Source: CAUUCX01 sp041844835 (GTDB taxonomy: Bacteria > Bacillota > Clostridia > Peptostreptococcales > Anaerovoracaceae). From it: a stretch of 39,364 nucleotides of DNA. Within the stretch, counting starts at the first letter, position 1. Each line of letters begins with the position of its first letter. Below the pieces are notes generated by a model. It had not been told where the DNA came from, searched no databases, and was given only the letters and a program-made list of their open reading frames with translations. Where the stretch lies: contig JBGZBU010000035.1 of the NCBI GenBank assembly GCA_041844835.1, positions 1-39,364 on the forward strand, given 5' to 3'. A program made the translations under genes and the position numbers. Below are positions 6,976 to 16,890 of the stretch, piece after piece.

Positions 6976-8136
6976 TCATTCCGACTCATCCCGCTTTGCA
7001 AATGCCGTGCGCAATTGTTTCGGTTTGTGTATCGCATTTGCCGTGTTTTCCCGAAAAGCTTCTCCCGCCTCACCGGTGTCGGAAGCCGTATTTTGAGACT
7101 CGGAAATCAACATTTTCACTTTCTTTTCAAACTTTTTAACCTTATCAATTTCTCCCGTTGCTTTATATATTTCACACAGTTCCTGCATTGTATCTATATG
7201 AGACGGATTCAGCTTCAAGACATTTTTGAACGACTCTATCGCAGCATTTCTGTTTCCCGTTTTTTCATATGCTCTTCCGAGATAATAGTATAAAGGCCAC
7301 CAGTCATTAAAACGCGTCCTCACAAAAGGCTCGAGAATTTCTATTCCTTCCCCGAAACGACCCGAGCTGACCGCATTGCAGCCCCTTTCAATCTCAACGG
7401 GCTCCTTGATCTGATTCAGTCTTTCACGAATCTCTTTGATATCTTTGCCGTTCTTGCTGAGCTTGATAAAAGTCTGCCATGCTATCTCCGCTTTTTTATA
7501 AAGGCCCATATTCAGATACGCATATCCCAGGAAATAATACGCCTGAGCAAACCGGGGATGGAACAAAGTCGTCATCTCGAAATATTCCATCGATTCCGCC
7601 TTAAATCTGCCCACATATTCTTTGTTGCCGCTGTTATTATATAGCTCCCTGCATACCCTCGCATAACTGTACATTCCGTGAAGGTAATCGGGCTGGAAAC
7701 ATAATGTGGAACGGAATTTTATGCAGGCTTCATCAAAATCTCCTTTTTCCGCGGCATCTCTGCCCTTTTTAAGCATTCCCTCCCAAAGCTTGTGATTGTA
7801 ACTCCGTTTAAGATACTCCACATAGTTTTTTGCATATTTAAAGTGCGGATCGCTGCCTATAACCCATGATATGTTTTCGGCAAGCACCAGATTGGGGATC
7901 CCCTTTGGTGATTTGAAGCGCTCCACATCCTCCTTGCGCAGCGGTACAGGCACTCCCTTCATTATATCGGAGACGGCATTGCGGGTGAGGTAATCATCCG
8001 AGAATTCAACAAACACAAACTGCTTCATGTATTTCTCAAAATATCTGCCCACTCTGTCCGGTCTTTGCATTATATCATGTTCCGGTTTGACTTCCATTTT
8101 TTTTCCGGCTTCTTTAACCTTATCCAAGAATCCCAT
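6976..8136 (-). CDS. Tetratricopeptide-repeat protein of unknown role
   Basis: A 386-residue, probably cytosolic protein without signal peptide or membrane segment. An N-terminal unrecognised part (about 1-110) contains short hydrophobic stretches; TPR-like helix pairs follow at roughly 117-150, 196-230, 281-313 and 315-345. The clearest is AIESFKNVLKLNPSH near residues 299-313. The tail (from about 350) is polar and probably disordered. TPR arrays act as protein-binding scaffolds; no partner can be named. GAGAGGT precedes the ATG. It is the last gene after argS and a radical SAM gene. Confidence 0.8.
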   Translation of the reverse strand: MGFLDKVKEAGKKMEVKPEHDIMQRPDRVGRYFEKYMKQFVFVEFSDDYLTRNAVSDIMKGVPVPLRKEDVERFKSPKGIPNLVLAENISWVIGSDPHFKYAKNYVEYLKRSYNHKLWEGMLKKGRDAAEKGDFDEACIKFRSTLCFQPDYLHGMYSYARVCRELYNNSGNKEYVGRFKAESMEYFEMTTLFHPRFAQAYYFLGYAYLNMGLYKKAEIAWQTFIKLSKNGKDIKEIRERLNQIKEPVEIERGCNAVSSGRFGEGIEILEPFVRTRFNDWWPLYYYLGRAYEKTGNRNAAIESFKNVLKLNPSHIDTMQELCEIYKATGEIDKVKKFEKKVKMLISESQNTASDTGEAGEAFRENTANAIHKPKQLRTAFAKRDESE

Positions 8137-8206
8137 TTAGTTTACCTCTCAAATTTTTAATCATAATCAACACAAAACCGCCTGCCGTAGGCTTCGGTAC
8201 GCATTT

Positions 8207-9079
8207 TTAGAACATCCGAAATCGCTCGTCTTTCAGCATTCCCGTATTTTCCATTGCATGCTTGAGCTGATTCAGCATTCTCTCCTTATCTTCAGGCAAA
8301 GTGCCCTTGAGTGACACATAGTTTGAAGCGTGATTGCTTCTGAAAACACATTTTTTATGCACATCAATATGCTGCATCATCAATGCGGTCTCCGCCAAAA
8401 CTTCTTCGGGCGTAAGCAGCTCAAATCTCCCATCTTCAACATCCTTGCTCAGCGGCGAGCTCGGATCCGACAGCAATGTCAAAAGCCCAACATATGACGG
8501 ATTTGTTTCCGTAATCACCCTCGCGCAATCAAGCGCATGTTCACGCCACAATTCCTTTCCGCCAAGCCCCGAGATGAATGTCACGGAAGCTTCGATGCCT
8601 GCCGACTCGATCTTTGAAATCGCCTGAATCAGCTGTTCAGAGTTTACGCCTTTGCGCACTCGCTCCAAAACGATATCGTTTCCGGACTCCGCACCGATAT
8701 ATATGATGCTGACGCCTTTATCACGCAAAAGCTCCAGATCTTCCGGGGATTTTCGCAGCACGTCCATCGGAGAACCGTACAAGGTTACCCGCTCGCATTC
8801 GGGGAAGTTGTCATTTATGTGATCCAGTATCCTCACCAGCTTGTCCGTCGCAAGACATAGCGCATCCCCGTCACAAAGAAACATTCTTCTCACATGTGAA
8901 TATCTTGCGCGCGCTTCGTTGAGATCCTCAATCACCTCGTCTATGTTTCTCACCCTGAACTGCTTATCTTTAAACATGGTGCAAAATGTGCATTTGTTGT
9001 GTGCACATCCTATAGTGACCTGCACCAACAGACTATATGCCTCACTCGGCGGTCTGTATATATCTCCTTCGTATCTCAA
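8207..9079 (-). CDS. Radical SAM protein with CX4CX2C cluster motif
   Basis: A 290-residue radical SAM TIM-barrel protein. The iron-sulfur ligands are Cys25, Cys30 and Cys33 in the string CAHNKCTFC, a CX4CX2C spacing instead of the usual CX3CX2C. Other core features are a GDA segment after strand 2, GSP near residue 110, an IGAESG motif (SAM contact) and SGLGG. It resembles an uncharacterised family common in Clostridia; the substrate is unknown. The start is set at the TTG at 9079, nine bases after GAGGAGG; the longer reading frame would put that ribosome binding site inside the gene. It lies 44 bases after argS and is likely cotranscribed with it. Confidence 0.82.
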   Translation of the reverse strand: MRYEGDIYRPPSEAYSLLVQVTIGCAHNKCTFCTMFKDKQFRVRNIDEVIEDLNEARARYSHVRRMFLCDGDALCLATDKLVRILDHINDNFPECERVTLYGSPMDVLRKSPEDLELLRDKGVSIIYIGAESGNDIVLERVRKGVNSEQLIQAISKIESAGIEASVTFISGLGGKELWREHALDCARVITETNPSYVGLLTLLSDPSSPLSKDVEDGRFELLTPEEVLAETALMMQHIDVHKKCVFRSNHASNYVSLKGTLPEDKERMLNQLKHAMENTGMLKDERFRMF

Positions 9080-9123
9080 TACCTCAATCCTCCTCAAAAA
9101 GCTTGAATTCTTCCGTTTAAATC

Positions 9124-10851
9124 TTACATCTTTTCCACGGTCTCTATCGCAAGCAGACTCAATCCGATTTTTATAACGGTTGCGCTTGCTTTTACCAGCA
9201 AGAGTTTTGCTTTACGCTCCGCCTCATCATCTACAAGCACATGTTCATCATGATAAAATTTATTGAATGCTTTTGCTATATCCGCAATATATCTGGTAAT
9301 AATGGACGGTTCATATTTATCTCCCGCGTCTGAGATGATTTCCGGGAAACCGTACAGCAATCTTATCAAGTCATATGCTCGATCTCCTGTGAGCCTTGAA
9401 AAATCCACTCCGTCACAATCATGCGTACAAATCTGAGTGTCCGCACCGGCTTTTCGCAGAACACTTTTTGCTCTCGCATAGGTGTACTGTACATAAGGAC
9501 CTGTCTCTCCATCAAAATTCAGCACTTTATCCCAGGAAAATACATAATCCTTAATTCTGTTGTTTGAGAGCTCCTGAAAAATCACGGCACCGATACCGAC
9601 CTTTCTTGCAGTGTCGTCAATATCATCTGTATTTACCTGTTTTTCAATGATTATTTCTCTCGTCCTTTCAATCGCCTTATTCAGAACATCTTTGAGAAAA
9701 ACCACTCTTCCGTGTCTTGTGGACATCGTCCCGTCTTCAAGTGAAACAAGCCCGAACGGGATGTGGACGCAATCCGTCGCCCAATCATAACCGAGAAGTT
9801 CCAAGATCTTGATCCACTGGGCGAAATGGAGATTTTGCTGCGAAGCCACTACGTACAAATTTTTATAAAAATCATAGTGTTTTTTTCTGTAAATCGCCGC
9901 CGCTATATCTCTTGTAATGTATAAAGTGGAGCCGTTGGATTTTTTTATAAGTGCCGGAGCCATGTTATATTCTTCTAAATCCACTATTTTAGCGCCTTCT
10001 GAGTCCAAAAGGAGCTGCTTATCGTCGAGCTCATCCAAAACCGACTGCATTTTATCCGAATAGAAACTTTCCCCGGCATATGAGTCGAATTCCACTCCCA
10101 GCAAATCATAAACGCGCCGAAACTCGTTTAAAGACTCATCTCTGAACCATTGCCACAATTTGACTTCCTCAGGTTCCCCCGATTCAAGTCTGGCGAAGAT
10201 ATCGCGAGCTTCATCGGCGAGTTCCGGATGCAGCTCCTCTTCCTCATGGAATTTTGTGTAATAAGAAAGCAGGGTATTTATCGGATCTCGCTTTACATCA
10301 TCTTCATTCCCCCAATGCCTGTATGCGCAGATCATCTTGCCGAATTGCGTGCCGTAATCGCCGAGATGATTAATGCGTTCCACATCATAGCCCAAAAAAT
10401 TATAGATTTTATTTATGGAATTGCCTATAACCGTACTCCTTATATGACCTATATGGAAGGGTTTTGCAATATTAGGAGAAGAGAACTCAACAATTACCTT
10501 CTTGCCACAACCGACACGGCTGCGCCCGTAATTCACACTGTCTGCCGCAATTGTGCCTAGTGTATCGGCAATAAAAGTTTCGCGATCCAACATGAAATTG
10601 ACGTATGCGTTGACTGCGATACTCTCTCTGATTATCCCGAACGAAGCAATTGTTTCCGCAATCTCGGATGCGATAAGTGTCGGAGATTTTTTCATCTCTT
10701 TTGCAAGTCTGAAGCATGGAAAAGCATAGTCTCCCATGCTTCTGTCCGCTGGAATTTCAATTAAATCCTTGATTTCATCAATGCTAAGACCTGTTTTTTC
10801 TCCCACTTTGCCGAAAATTATCTCGGAAAGTTCATCTTTATAATCAATCAT
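9124..10851 (-). CDS. argS: Arginyl-tRNA synthetase
   Basis: A 575-residue class I synthetase that charges tRNA-Arg. Order: N-terminal Add-1 domain (about 1-90), Rossmann catalytic core with SSPNIAKPFHIGH near residues 125-140, insertion and stem-contact region, then the C-terminal anticodon-binding DALR domain (about 455-575) with the family YVQYTYARAKS segment at its front. The KMSKS loop is degenerate (GTMSTRHG), as is normal for ArgRS. AAAGGAG precedes the ATG and a good promoter lies 34 bases upstream. Two further genes follow in the same direction. Confidence 0.97.
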   Translation of the reverse strand: MIDYKDELSEIIFGKVGEKTGLSIDEIKDLIEIPADRSMGDYAFPCFRLAKEMKKSPTLIASEIAETIASFGIIRESIAVNAYVNFMLDRETFIADTLGTIAADSVNYGRSRVGCGKKVIVEFSSPNIAKPFHIGHIRSTVIGNSINKIYNFLGYDVERINHLGDYGTQFGKMICAYRHWGNEDDVKRDPINTLLSYYTKFHEEEELHPELADEARDIFARLESGEPEEVKLWQWFRDESLNEFRRVYDLLGVEFDSYAGESFYSDKMQSVLDELDDKQLLLDSEGAKIVDLEEYNMAPALIKKSNGSTLYITRDIAAAIYRKKHYDFYKNLYVVASQQNLHFAQWIKILELLGYDWATDCVHIPFGLVSLEDGTMSTRHGRVVFLKDVLNKAIERTREIIIEKQVNTDDIDDTARKVGIGAVIFQELSNNRIKDYVFSWDKVLNFDGETGPYVQYTYARAKSVLRKAGADTQICTHDCDGVDFSRLTGDRAYDLIRLLYGFPEIISDAGDKYEPSIITRYIADIAKAFNKFYHDEHVLVDDEAERKAKLLLVKASATVIKIGLSLLAIETVEKM

Positions 10852-10884
10852 TTTTTACTCCTTTAACAGCACTGTAGCCTTATG

Positions 10885-10913
10885 ATTATATATTCTAAAA
10901 CAAATCTTTGCAA
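10885..10913 (-). promoter_or_regulatory. SigmaA promoter of argS
   Basis: On the minus strand TTGCAA (10913-10908), a 17-base spacer and TATAAT (10890-10885). The expected start is near 10878, about 27 bases before the argS ATG, leaving no room for a T-box leader. Confidence 0.7.
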
Positions 10914-10997
10914 ATACTCTCATCAATATGTGCCGTTTTTTCCAAAAGCGCTGTGCCAATCTTTCGTTATCACTCGCTGCAAATTATCTGCCGAATT

Positions 10998-13757
10998 TTA
11001 ATTGCCATTTGATTTTTTTATGAAATTTTCCATCACTTTTGCAATCTGTGCTCGCGTAGCGCCTGCCTTAGGGTTCAGATATCCTTCCCCGTCGCCGCTT
11101 ATTATGCCGCTATTTACCGCCCATTTCATGGGAATTAAGGCATATTCGGATACCGCATGCGAGTCCTTAAAAGCGTCAAGTCTGTAATTGCCGTCAAGCT
11201 TGATATTTCTCAGCATATACGCATAATTATAAATCATCGTCACCATCTGCTCTCTCGTAATGCCGTTATCGGGTCCGAACTCATGCGATGAAATCCCCTT
11301 AGCTAAATCATTAGATTTAGCCCAAACGACCGCATCCTTGTACCAAGCCTTTTCGCTTACATCTGAAAACGGAGATGCCGTATCTTTTTTCGGCTTGCCC
11401 GAAATATTGTACAGCAACTGCACCATCATCGCTCTGCTCAAATCCATCGCCGGATTGAAATACTTGTCGGAGGTCCCCATCATTATACCGTTGTTGAAAA
11501 CATATCCGACAGCATTTTCATACCATGAATTTGCTCTGACATCGACAAAAACCTCAGATGCAACTGTTTTAATCTTGTCCGAAGCATCTGCGCCCCCAAA
11601 ACTCACTCCGTTTGAAGATCCGCTGCCCGGATTCGTGCCGCCTGCTGAAGCGCCGCCGCTATTTCCTCCGCTCGGCAGTGCACCGCCTCCGCCGGATGCC
11701 GGAGGCGGTGTGACCGGCGTACTTTTTATCTTTTCGATTTTTTCCTGCAGCTTTATCACCTTTGCATTAATGTCAAAATTAAGGATGTTCATGTCCTGCT
11801 GCAGCTTGTTTATCGACAACTTCAGGTCATTCATCAAGCTTGCAAGCTCCTCGGCCTCCGTTTTTTTATCATTCAATCCGTTTTCTGCAAATACTTTTAT
11901 GTTTTCCTCATTTTCAGATGACGTTTTATCAAGCAGGCCATTTATCTCAGCCGCCGCGATCTTCATGCCTGCATTATCTCCGATTTTCATATCGGCGTAC
12001 TTTTTCTTTAAATCCTCAAGTCTTGATATCTCCTTTTCTCCGCCAATATCAATCAGATCCAGCCTTTTAACATTTATTTTTAAACTTTCCAACGGACTTG
12101 TCACTTCCGCTGCAAGTCTTTCGCTCAGGCGCTCAAATTTATCCCTCAAAGCGGCAGTATCCGGCACGGTCACGCCCGGCGGATTCACAGTTGAAGCATA
12201 TTTTGTCACTGCATTGAGGCTTAAACGAATATCCTTGTTTTGCCATACTTTCATTGATGTAAATTCACCGTTTGACAGCGTATTGCCAAGCAATATATAG
12301 GATTCTCCCTCAGAACCCTTGCGACTATCAGTACTCGCAAAACGAGCCTCCTCCCCCGCCGATGGAGTGATTTTTGCAATAATGACAAAGCTGTCGCTTG
12401 TCAAAGGATATTCCTTCCTCTCTAAAATATTCAGCTCTCTTGAAAAATATCCGGGGTTATTCAATTTGAATTTTGCAACCTTTTCAGCTATCTTATCCAA
12501 TCGCGTCTCAATATCTCCCGAATTCAGATTAACCTCAGTCTGCCAATTCTTGTCCTCCGTAATCCATATCTCAAAATCCGTCGGGCCGACATTCATATTA
12601 TAAAGCGCTATATCGCTTATATTCTCTTTCTTGTCCGGATCCCTCATATAGCGGTTGGCAATGAATTGCGGCTTTGATTTTGAGTCGTAAACGGACATCC
12701 CCGATACAGTTTCAAAATCCATCACATTGAACTGATAGACATTATCTCTCTTTTCACTCACATTCGTGAACACATAATAATTTGTGTCGTCATCTCCGAA
12801 TGTCTCATATGACATCCAAAAATATCCGTAATCGCCGACCCTTGTGCCCCAGCTGTTTCTTACAAGAAACGCTCCCCCGGCCGAGGTTTGCCCCTTGCGA
12901 TTCGTGATCTTTTTATTATCGTCCCAGCCGACTATTGTGACAGCATGAACATATCCCTCATCATCAGGATTATGATATCCGTTCTTATCCCGAGTCAGAG
13001 TCCCTTTGTATCCGTCCTGCCAGTATTCGCTGTTCCAGGCGGTATCCTTATATACCGCGGTCACAAGCCCATAGTTGTACACGAATTTTTTTATCTCTTT
13101 TTTGCTTACCACTATCATGTCTCCGACATACTTGGAGCCGTCTTTTTTATCCAGTCTTTCGTCGTACTCTATTCCCTCAAATTTCGTATATCCCGTCTCG
13201 CCTTTCGCATTATCGATGCTGTATTGCGGGAACTCCTCTTCGGTAACGGGACCGTTGAGCTTTGAAAAATATGTTCCTCCATATATCAAATATCCTCCGG
13301 TATTCAAATCAATATCCTTGTCTCCGGTATTATACGCAAGATGACCCTCGGAAAAATTATAGAAACCTCCCTCTGCCGAGGTCAAATCCCCCTTTTTCTT
13401 GAGCGCCGTTTCCACGCTTGCCATTATGGCATGCGCCCAACATGTGCCGGTACGCTTTTGATCTCTCACAGGCGGTATCCATCCATTTGATCTTGCATCA
13501 AAATTCACAGGCAGATTCTCACCTGTATCCCCCGATAACAAGCGTGCAATAGGAAAAAGATATTTTTGCGACATACCCCCTGTTTTAAACGCCTCGGAAT
13601 CACCCGGATAGTCTTGATAATCGGGATTTATCGCCAATTTTTGAATCGTCAGTTTCTCCTCCGCCGGCAAATGCTCCTGACCGGCGGCAAACGCCGTTAC
13701 AGTTTGCGGAAGAATCATGGATAGAATTACTACAAACACTGCTGTTCTCTTTAACAT
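10998..13757 (-). CDS. Secreted papain-family (C1A) peptidase with three SLH domains
   Basis: A 919-residue surface protease. Residues 1-25 are a signal peptide (basic start, hydrophobic core, AFA-A cleavage). The C1A peptidase domain spans about 82-325 with oxyanion Gln100, catalytic Cys106 (GTCWAH), His271 and Asn301 (NSWGT). Residues about 335-520 fit the lectin-like domain often found after such peptidases. A charged helical, probably coiled-coil region (about 540-675) and a Gly/Ser/Pro linker (about 680-727) lead to three SLH domains (about 736-919) that would bind secondary cell-wall polymer. The N-terminal stretch 26-80 may act as a propeptide. GAGGGG precedes the ATG. It stands alone between two housekeeping operons. 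Confidence 0.92.
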   Translation of the reverse strand: MLKRTAVFVVILSMILPQTVTAFAAGQEHLPAEEKLTIQKLAINPDYQDYPGDSEAFKTGGMSQKYLFPIARLLSGDTGENLPVNFDARSNGWIPPVRDQKRTGTCWAHAIMASVETALKKKGDLTSAEGGFYNFSEGHLAYNTGDKDIDLNTGGYLIYGGTYFSKLNGPVTEEEFPQYSIDNAKGETGYTKFEGIEYDERLDKKDGSKYVGDMIVVSKKEIKKFVYNYGLVTAVYKDTAWNSEYWQDGYKGTLTRDKNGYHNPDDEGYVHAVTIVGWDDNKKITNRKGQTSAGGAFLVRNSWGTRVGDYGYFWMSYETFGDDDTNYYVFTNVSEKRDNVYQFNVMDFETVSGMSVYDSKSKPQFIANRYMRDPDKKENISDIALYNMNVGPTDFEIWITEDKNWQTEVNLNSGDIETRLDKIAEKVAKFKLNNPGYFSRELNILERKEYPLTSDSFVIIAKITPSAGEEARFASTDSRKGSEGESYILLGNTLSNGEFTSMKVWQNKDIRLSLNAVTKYASTVNPPGVTVPDTAALRDKFERLSERLAAEVTSPLESLKINVKRLDLIDIGGEKEISRLEDLKKKYADMKIGDNAGMKIAAAEINGLLDKTSSENEENIKVFAENGLNDKKTEAEELASLMNDLKLSINKLQQDMNILNFDINAKVIKLQEKIEKIKSTPVTPPPASGGGGALPSGGNSGGASAGGTNPGSGSSNGVSFGGADASDKIKTVASEVFVDVRANSWYENAVGYVFNNGIMMGTSDKYFNPAMDLSRAMMVQLLYNISGKPKKDTASPFSDVSEKAWYKDAVVWAKSNDLAKGISSHEFGPDNGITREQMVTMIYNYAYMLRNIKLDGNYRLDAFKDSHAVSEYALIPMKWAVNSGIISGDGEGYLNPKAGATRAQIAKVMENFIKKSNGN

Positions 13758-13939
13758 AAAAGTCCCCTCACTATTTTCTCATTTCATGTTCTCAATCATC
13801 TTAATTATCATAATCGTCTTAACTACACATTATCTTAATTATCAATATCTTTGTCGGCAAGCCTTCCGGGCATTCCGCTTTTCAACAATTTCAAATATCC
13901 CCGTCACATTTCTTATTACATTTTACATTTCTGCTCATT

Positions 13940-14455
13940 TTATTTTACATATATATCTGCGCCGCGTTCATGCAACATTGCCGCAAATATACCGTCGGCA
14001 TTTATTTGTTTTCCGGTGAACGTTCCGTCATATATACCGCCGAATCCGCATGACGGACTGCGAGCTTTTAAAATTGCGATGACCCGTCCTGCCCAGTCTC
14101 CTTTGGAATCCGCCTCATTGAGCTCACAAATGCGCTGATCGAGCTGCATTTCATCAAGCACAGTCTGTATTTGATTTAAGACTTGTGCGACGCCCGACCT
14201 GAGCTGAACGGTATAATCCCTGCCGCTCCTTCCCATCACCGATCCGTTCCTGATTTCCATCGGTTCACGCGGTATTCCGAGACCTGCCGTAACTTCGGGG
14301 CACACAGCAAGATAGTTCACGCCCCCGGACTCAATTTTATTCTTGAGCGGCAATACCAAATTATTTCCGCCCGTATATTTGCAATTTTCTCCTAAAAGGC
14401 ATGCACTGACGATATATAAGATACCATTTTCAAATACAAATTCACCATCGCACAT
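13940..14455 (-). CDS. DUF523 family protein
   Basis: A 171-residue protein of the DUF523 family, recognised from SACLLG-x2-CKYTGGNN (residues 17-31), CPEVTAGLGIPREP (52-65) and LKARSPSCG (about 129-137). The conserved cysteines suggest metal or cluster binding; the function is not known to me. It starts 9 bases after the mutS2 stop codon and probably belongs to the same transcript; the ribosome binding site is weak (TTGAGAG). Confidence 0.88.
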   Translation of the reverse strand: MCDGEFVFENGILYIVSACLLGENCKYTGGNNLVLPLKNKIESGGVNYLAVCPEVTAGLGIPREPMEIRNGSVMGRSGRDYTVQLRSGVAQVLNQIQTVLDEMQLDQRICELNEADSKGDWAGRVIAILKARSPSCGFGGIYDGTFTGKQINADGIFAAMLHERGADIYVK

Positions 14456-14464
14456 GATATTCTC

Positions 14465-16861
14465 TCAATCCGTTTTTAAAAACGCAACGGTAACTCCGTC
14501 TCCTCCATCATGAAATCCGCCCTTTTCAAATTTTTTTACGAGAGGATTTTCACGCAAAAGGTCCCTTATCCCGCTTTGCAATATTCCCTCGCCTCTGCCG
14601 TGTATTATTCTTACATACTCAAGGCCCGCCAAATATGCATCGTCAAGATATTTTTCAACCTGCATCTGCGCATCGGCAAGATACATCCCCCGTACATCCG
14701 TCTCAAGGGAAACATTTTGCACTTTATTTTTTTTCATGCGCACATGCGATCCTCTTTCAAGCGGCTTGCTGTTTTTGCTGTATCTGCTCTGTTTTTGCCC
14801 AGCTTCACTCGCTGCCAAATCGGACACATTTACCCTTACCCGTGCCACTCCTATATCGACACTGAGTTCTCCAGATGCATCGGGCAGTGATATCACTTCC
14901 CCACGTGAATCAAGCGATAATATTCGCACCATATCTCCTATCCTTATGAGCTTCGGATCAATGGACGCCGCTTTTTCAGACCTTCCCCCGCTCCTCCTGT
15001 ACCTGGCTGCAGCTTCATGTATGCGCTTTCTGCTCGCCTCAAATTCTCGGCTCCGCTCTCCGTAATTGTCCAATTCGGGAATTTTTCGCAATTCCTTCTT
15101 GATTTCAACGCTTAACTCCGCCGCTTCGTCTATCATCGACCTCGCCTTTGTTCTCGCATCGTCAAGTATTTTTTCCCGATCACGTTCAAACAGCCGGATT
15201 CTACCCTCCAATTCCTCGCGTTGTTTTTTCATGCTGATATTGAGCATTATCGCCTCATCCCGCTCCGCATCTATCAACTGTTTATCACGCTCTATTGCGC
15301 TGAGGATTTCTTCAAATGCAACTTCCCCGCCATCAAGCAGTTCCGCCGCTTTTCGTATAATGCTCTCAGGCAATCCCAATTTGCGGGAAATCTCAAAAGC
15401 ATTTGATTTCCCCGGAATACCGATCCTCAATTTATATGTAGGCGACAATGTCGAAACATCAAATTCCATGGATGCGTTTTCAATACCTTCGGTTACGAGC
15501 GCATATTTTTTCAGCTCGGTATAATGAGTTGTCGCAAAAACCGTACATCCGTTTCCACGCAAATTTTCAAGTATTGAAATCGCAAGAGCGGCTCCTTCGG
15601 CGGGATCAGTTCCGGCGCCCAATTCATCGAGAAGTATCAAGGTGTGTTCATCGGCATTATTGACTATGTTTACAATATTTTTCATATGCGAAGAAAATGT
15701 GCTCAAACTCTGCTCTATGCTCTGTTCATCTCCTATATCCGCGTATATTTTGTTAAAGCGTGAGATTATCGTCCCCTCAGCCGCGGGAATATGCAAACCC
15801 GCCTGCGCCATAAGCGTCAGCAACCCGACCGTTTTCAGCGCCACCGTTTTGCCGCCGGTATTTGGACCGGTTATTATAAGTGCATTATACTTGTCCCCGA
15901 TTTCCACGGTAAGAGGCACCGCTTTACCGGCATCTATAAGAGGATGTCTTGCGCTTAGTATATATACCCTGCCGTCCTCGGAAATAAGCGGTCTTACTGC
16001 GCCCATCTCCTGCGCGAGCCGCCCTTTTGCAAATATAAAATCAAGTCTTGTAAGTATTTCAAAGTCGCTTATTAATTCAATGCCGTGTGCAGCCGTAACC
16101 GCTGAAAGCTCACCTAATATTCGATCTATTTCTATCTGCTCGTCCACCTGTATCCGCCTGAGCTCATTGTTCAGTTTGACTACGGCTTCCGGCTCTATGA
16201 AATGCGTCGCGCCCGTTGAAGATTTGTCATGCACGATTCCCGGAACGAAAGCGCTGTATTCCTGTTTTACGGGCAGAACATATCTGCCGTCTCGCATTGT
16301 AACTATTGCATCCTGCATATACTGCCTGTATTCGGCTCCACTTGTCATCCTGCTCAATGTCGTCCGAATCGCTTCTTCTTTTTGAAGTCGCATGCGTCGT
16401 AAAGAGTGCAGCAAAGGAGAGGCGTTATCCGCCATTTCCTCCTCGGAAATGATACATCTGTCGATTTCATTGGCAAGAGGTCTAAGATCGCTTAAAATGT
16501 CCACAAAATCGGATATTATCGGACATTTGGGTGTATCCGAACTAAAAAATGCGGTAATTCCGACTGCAATCATGATATTGTAACGAATATACAGGAGCTG
16601 CCGCATTGTCAAAACGCCGCCCTTTCCGGCAAATGATACATATTCATTGCAATCATAAAAGGCGCCTATGGGCGGCGAGCCCTTGGCGCTGATTACTGAC
16701 AATGCTTCTTCCGTTTCCTGCTGCAGTTTTTCCACCTCATAAGCTGTGATCGCCGCTTTCAGCGATGCCGCTTTCTTTTTCCCCGATTCCGATACGGCTT
16801 TGGAAACCAGCATTTCAACTATTTTGTGAAATTCAAGCACATTAAAGGTTTTTTTATTCAT
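14465..16861 (-). CDS. mutS2: MutS2 (RqcU-type) ATPase with Smr domain
   Basis: A 798-residue member of the MutS2 family. It has the MutS core without the mismatch-recognition domain, Walker A GPNTGGKT (332-339), Walker B LILLDELGAGTDP (408-420), a long charged coiled-coil clamp region (about 510-640), a KOW-like segment (about 645-700) and a C-terminal Smr domain (about 722-798) with TDVRGM and HGRGEG. In Bacillus, MutS2 acts on collided ribosomes in quality control; earlier work linked it to suppressing recombination. It follows zapA by 29 bases, the usual zapA-mutS2 order of Firmicutes. Confidence 0.96.
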   Translation of the reverse strand: MNKKTFNVLEFHKIVEMLVSKAVSESGKKKAASLKAAITAYEVEKLQQETEEALSVISAKGSPPIGAFYDCNEYVSFAGKGGVLTMRQLLYIRYNIMIAVGITAFFSSDTPKCPIISDFVDILSDLRPLANEIDRCIISEEEMADNASPLLHSLRRMRLQKEEAIRTTLSRMTSGAEYRQYMQDAIVTMRDGRYVLPVKQEYSAFVPGIVHDKSSTGATHFIEPEAVVKLNNELRRIQVDEQIEIDRILGELSAVTAAHGIELISDFEILTRLDFIFAKGRLAQEMGAVRPLISEDGRVYILSARHPLIDAGKAVPLTVEIGDKYNALIITGPNTGGKTVALKTVGLLTLMAQAGLHIPAAEGTIISRFNKIYADIGDEQSIEQSLSTFSSHMKNIVNIVNNADEHTLILLDELGAGTDPAEGAALAISILENLRGNGCTVFATTHYTELKKYALVTEGIENASMEFDVSTLSPTYKLRIGIPGKSNAFEISRKLGLPESIIRKAAELLDGGEVAFEEILSAIERDKQLIDAERDEAIMLNISMKKQREELEGRIRLFERDREKILDDARTKARSMIDEAAELSVEIKKELRKIPELDNYGERSREFEASRKRIHEAAARYRRSGGRSEKAASIDPKLIRIGDMVRILSLDSRGEVISLPDASGELSVDIGVARVRVNVSDLAASEAGQKQSRYSKNSKPLERGSHVRMKKNKVQNVSLETDVRGMYLADAQMQVEKYLDDAYLAGLEYVRIIHGRGEGILQSGIRDLLRENPLVKKFEKGGFHDGGDGVTVAFLKTD

Positions 16862-16890
16862 TATTCCAAATGCCCCATAAGCAAAATTAC

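Noticed and set aside
11260..12300. A 346-codon rightward reading frame
   Set aside because: It lies antisense to the SLH protease gene, lacks a ribosome binding site and has the Ser/Phe/Leu-rich make-up of a shadow frame.
13758..13939. Gene or regulatory RNA between the SLH protease and DUF523 genes
   Set aside because: The stretch has short AT-rich near-repeats (TCTTAATTATCA twice) but no convincing promoter, terminator or coding frame that I could support.
15642..16385. A 247-codon rightward reading frame
   Set aside because: It is antisense to mutS2, whose motifs are intact, and shows no family resemblance.
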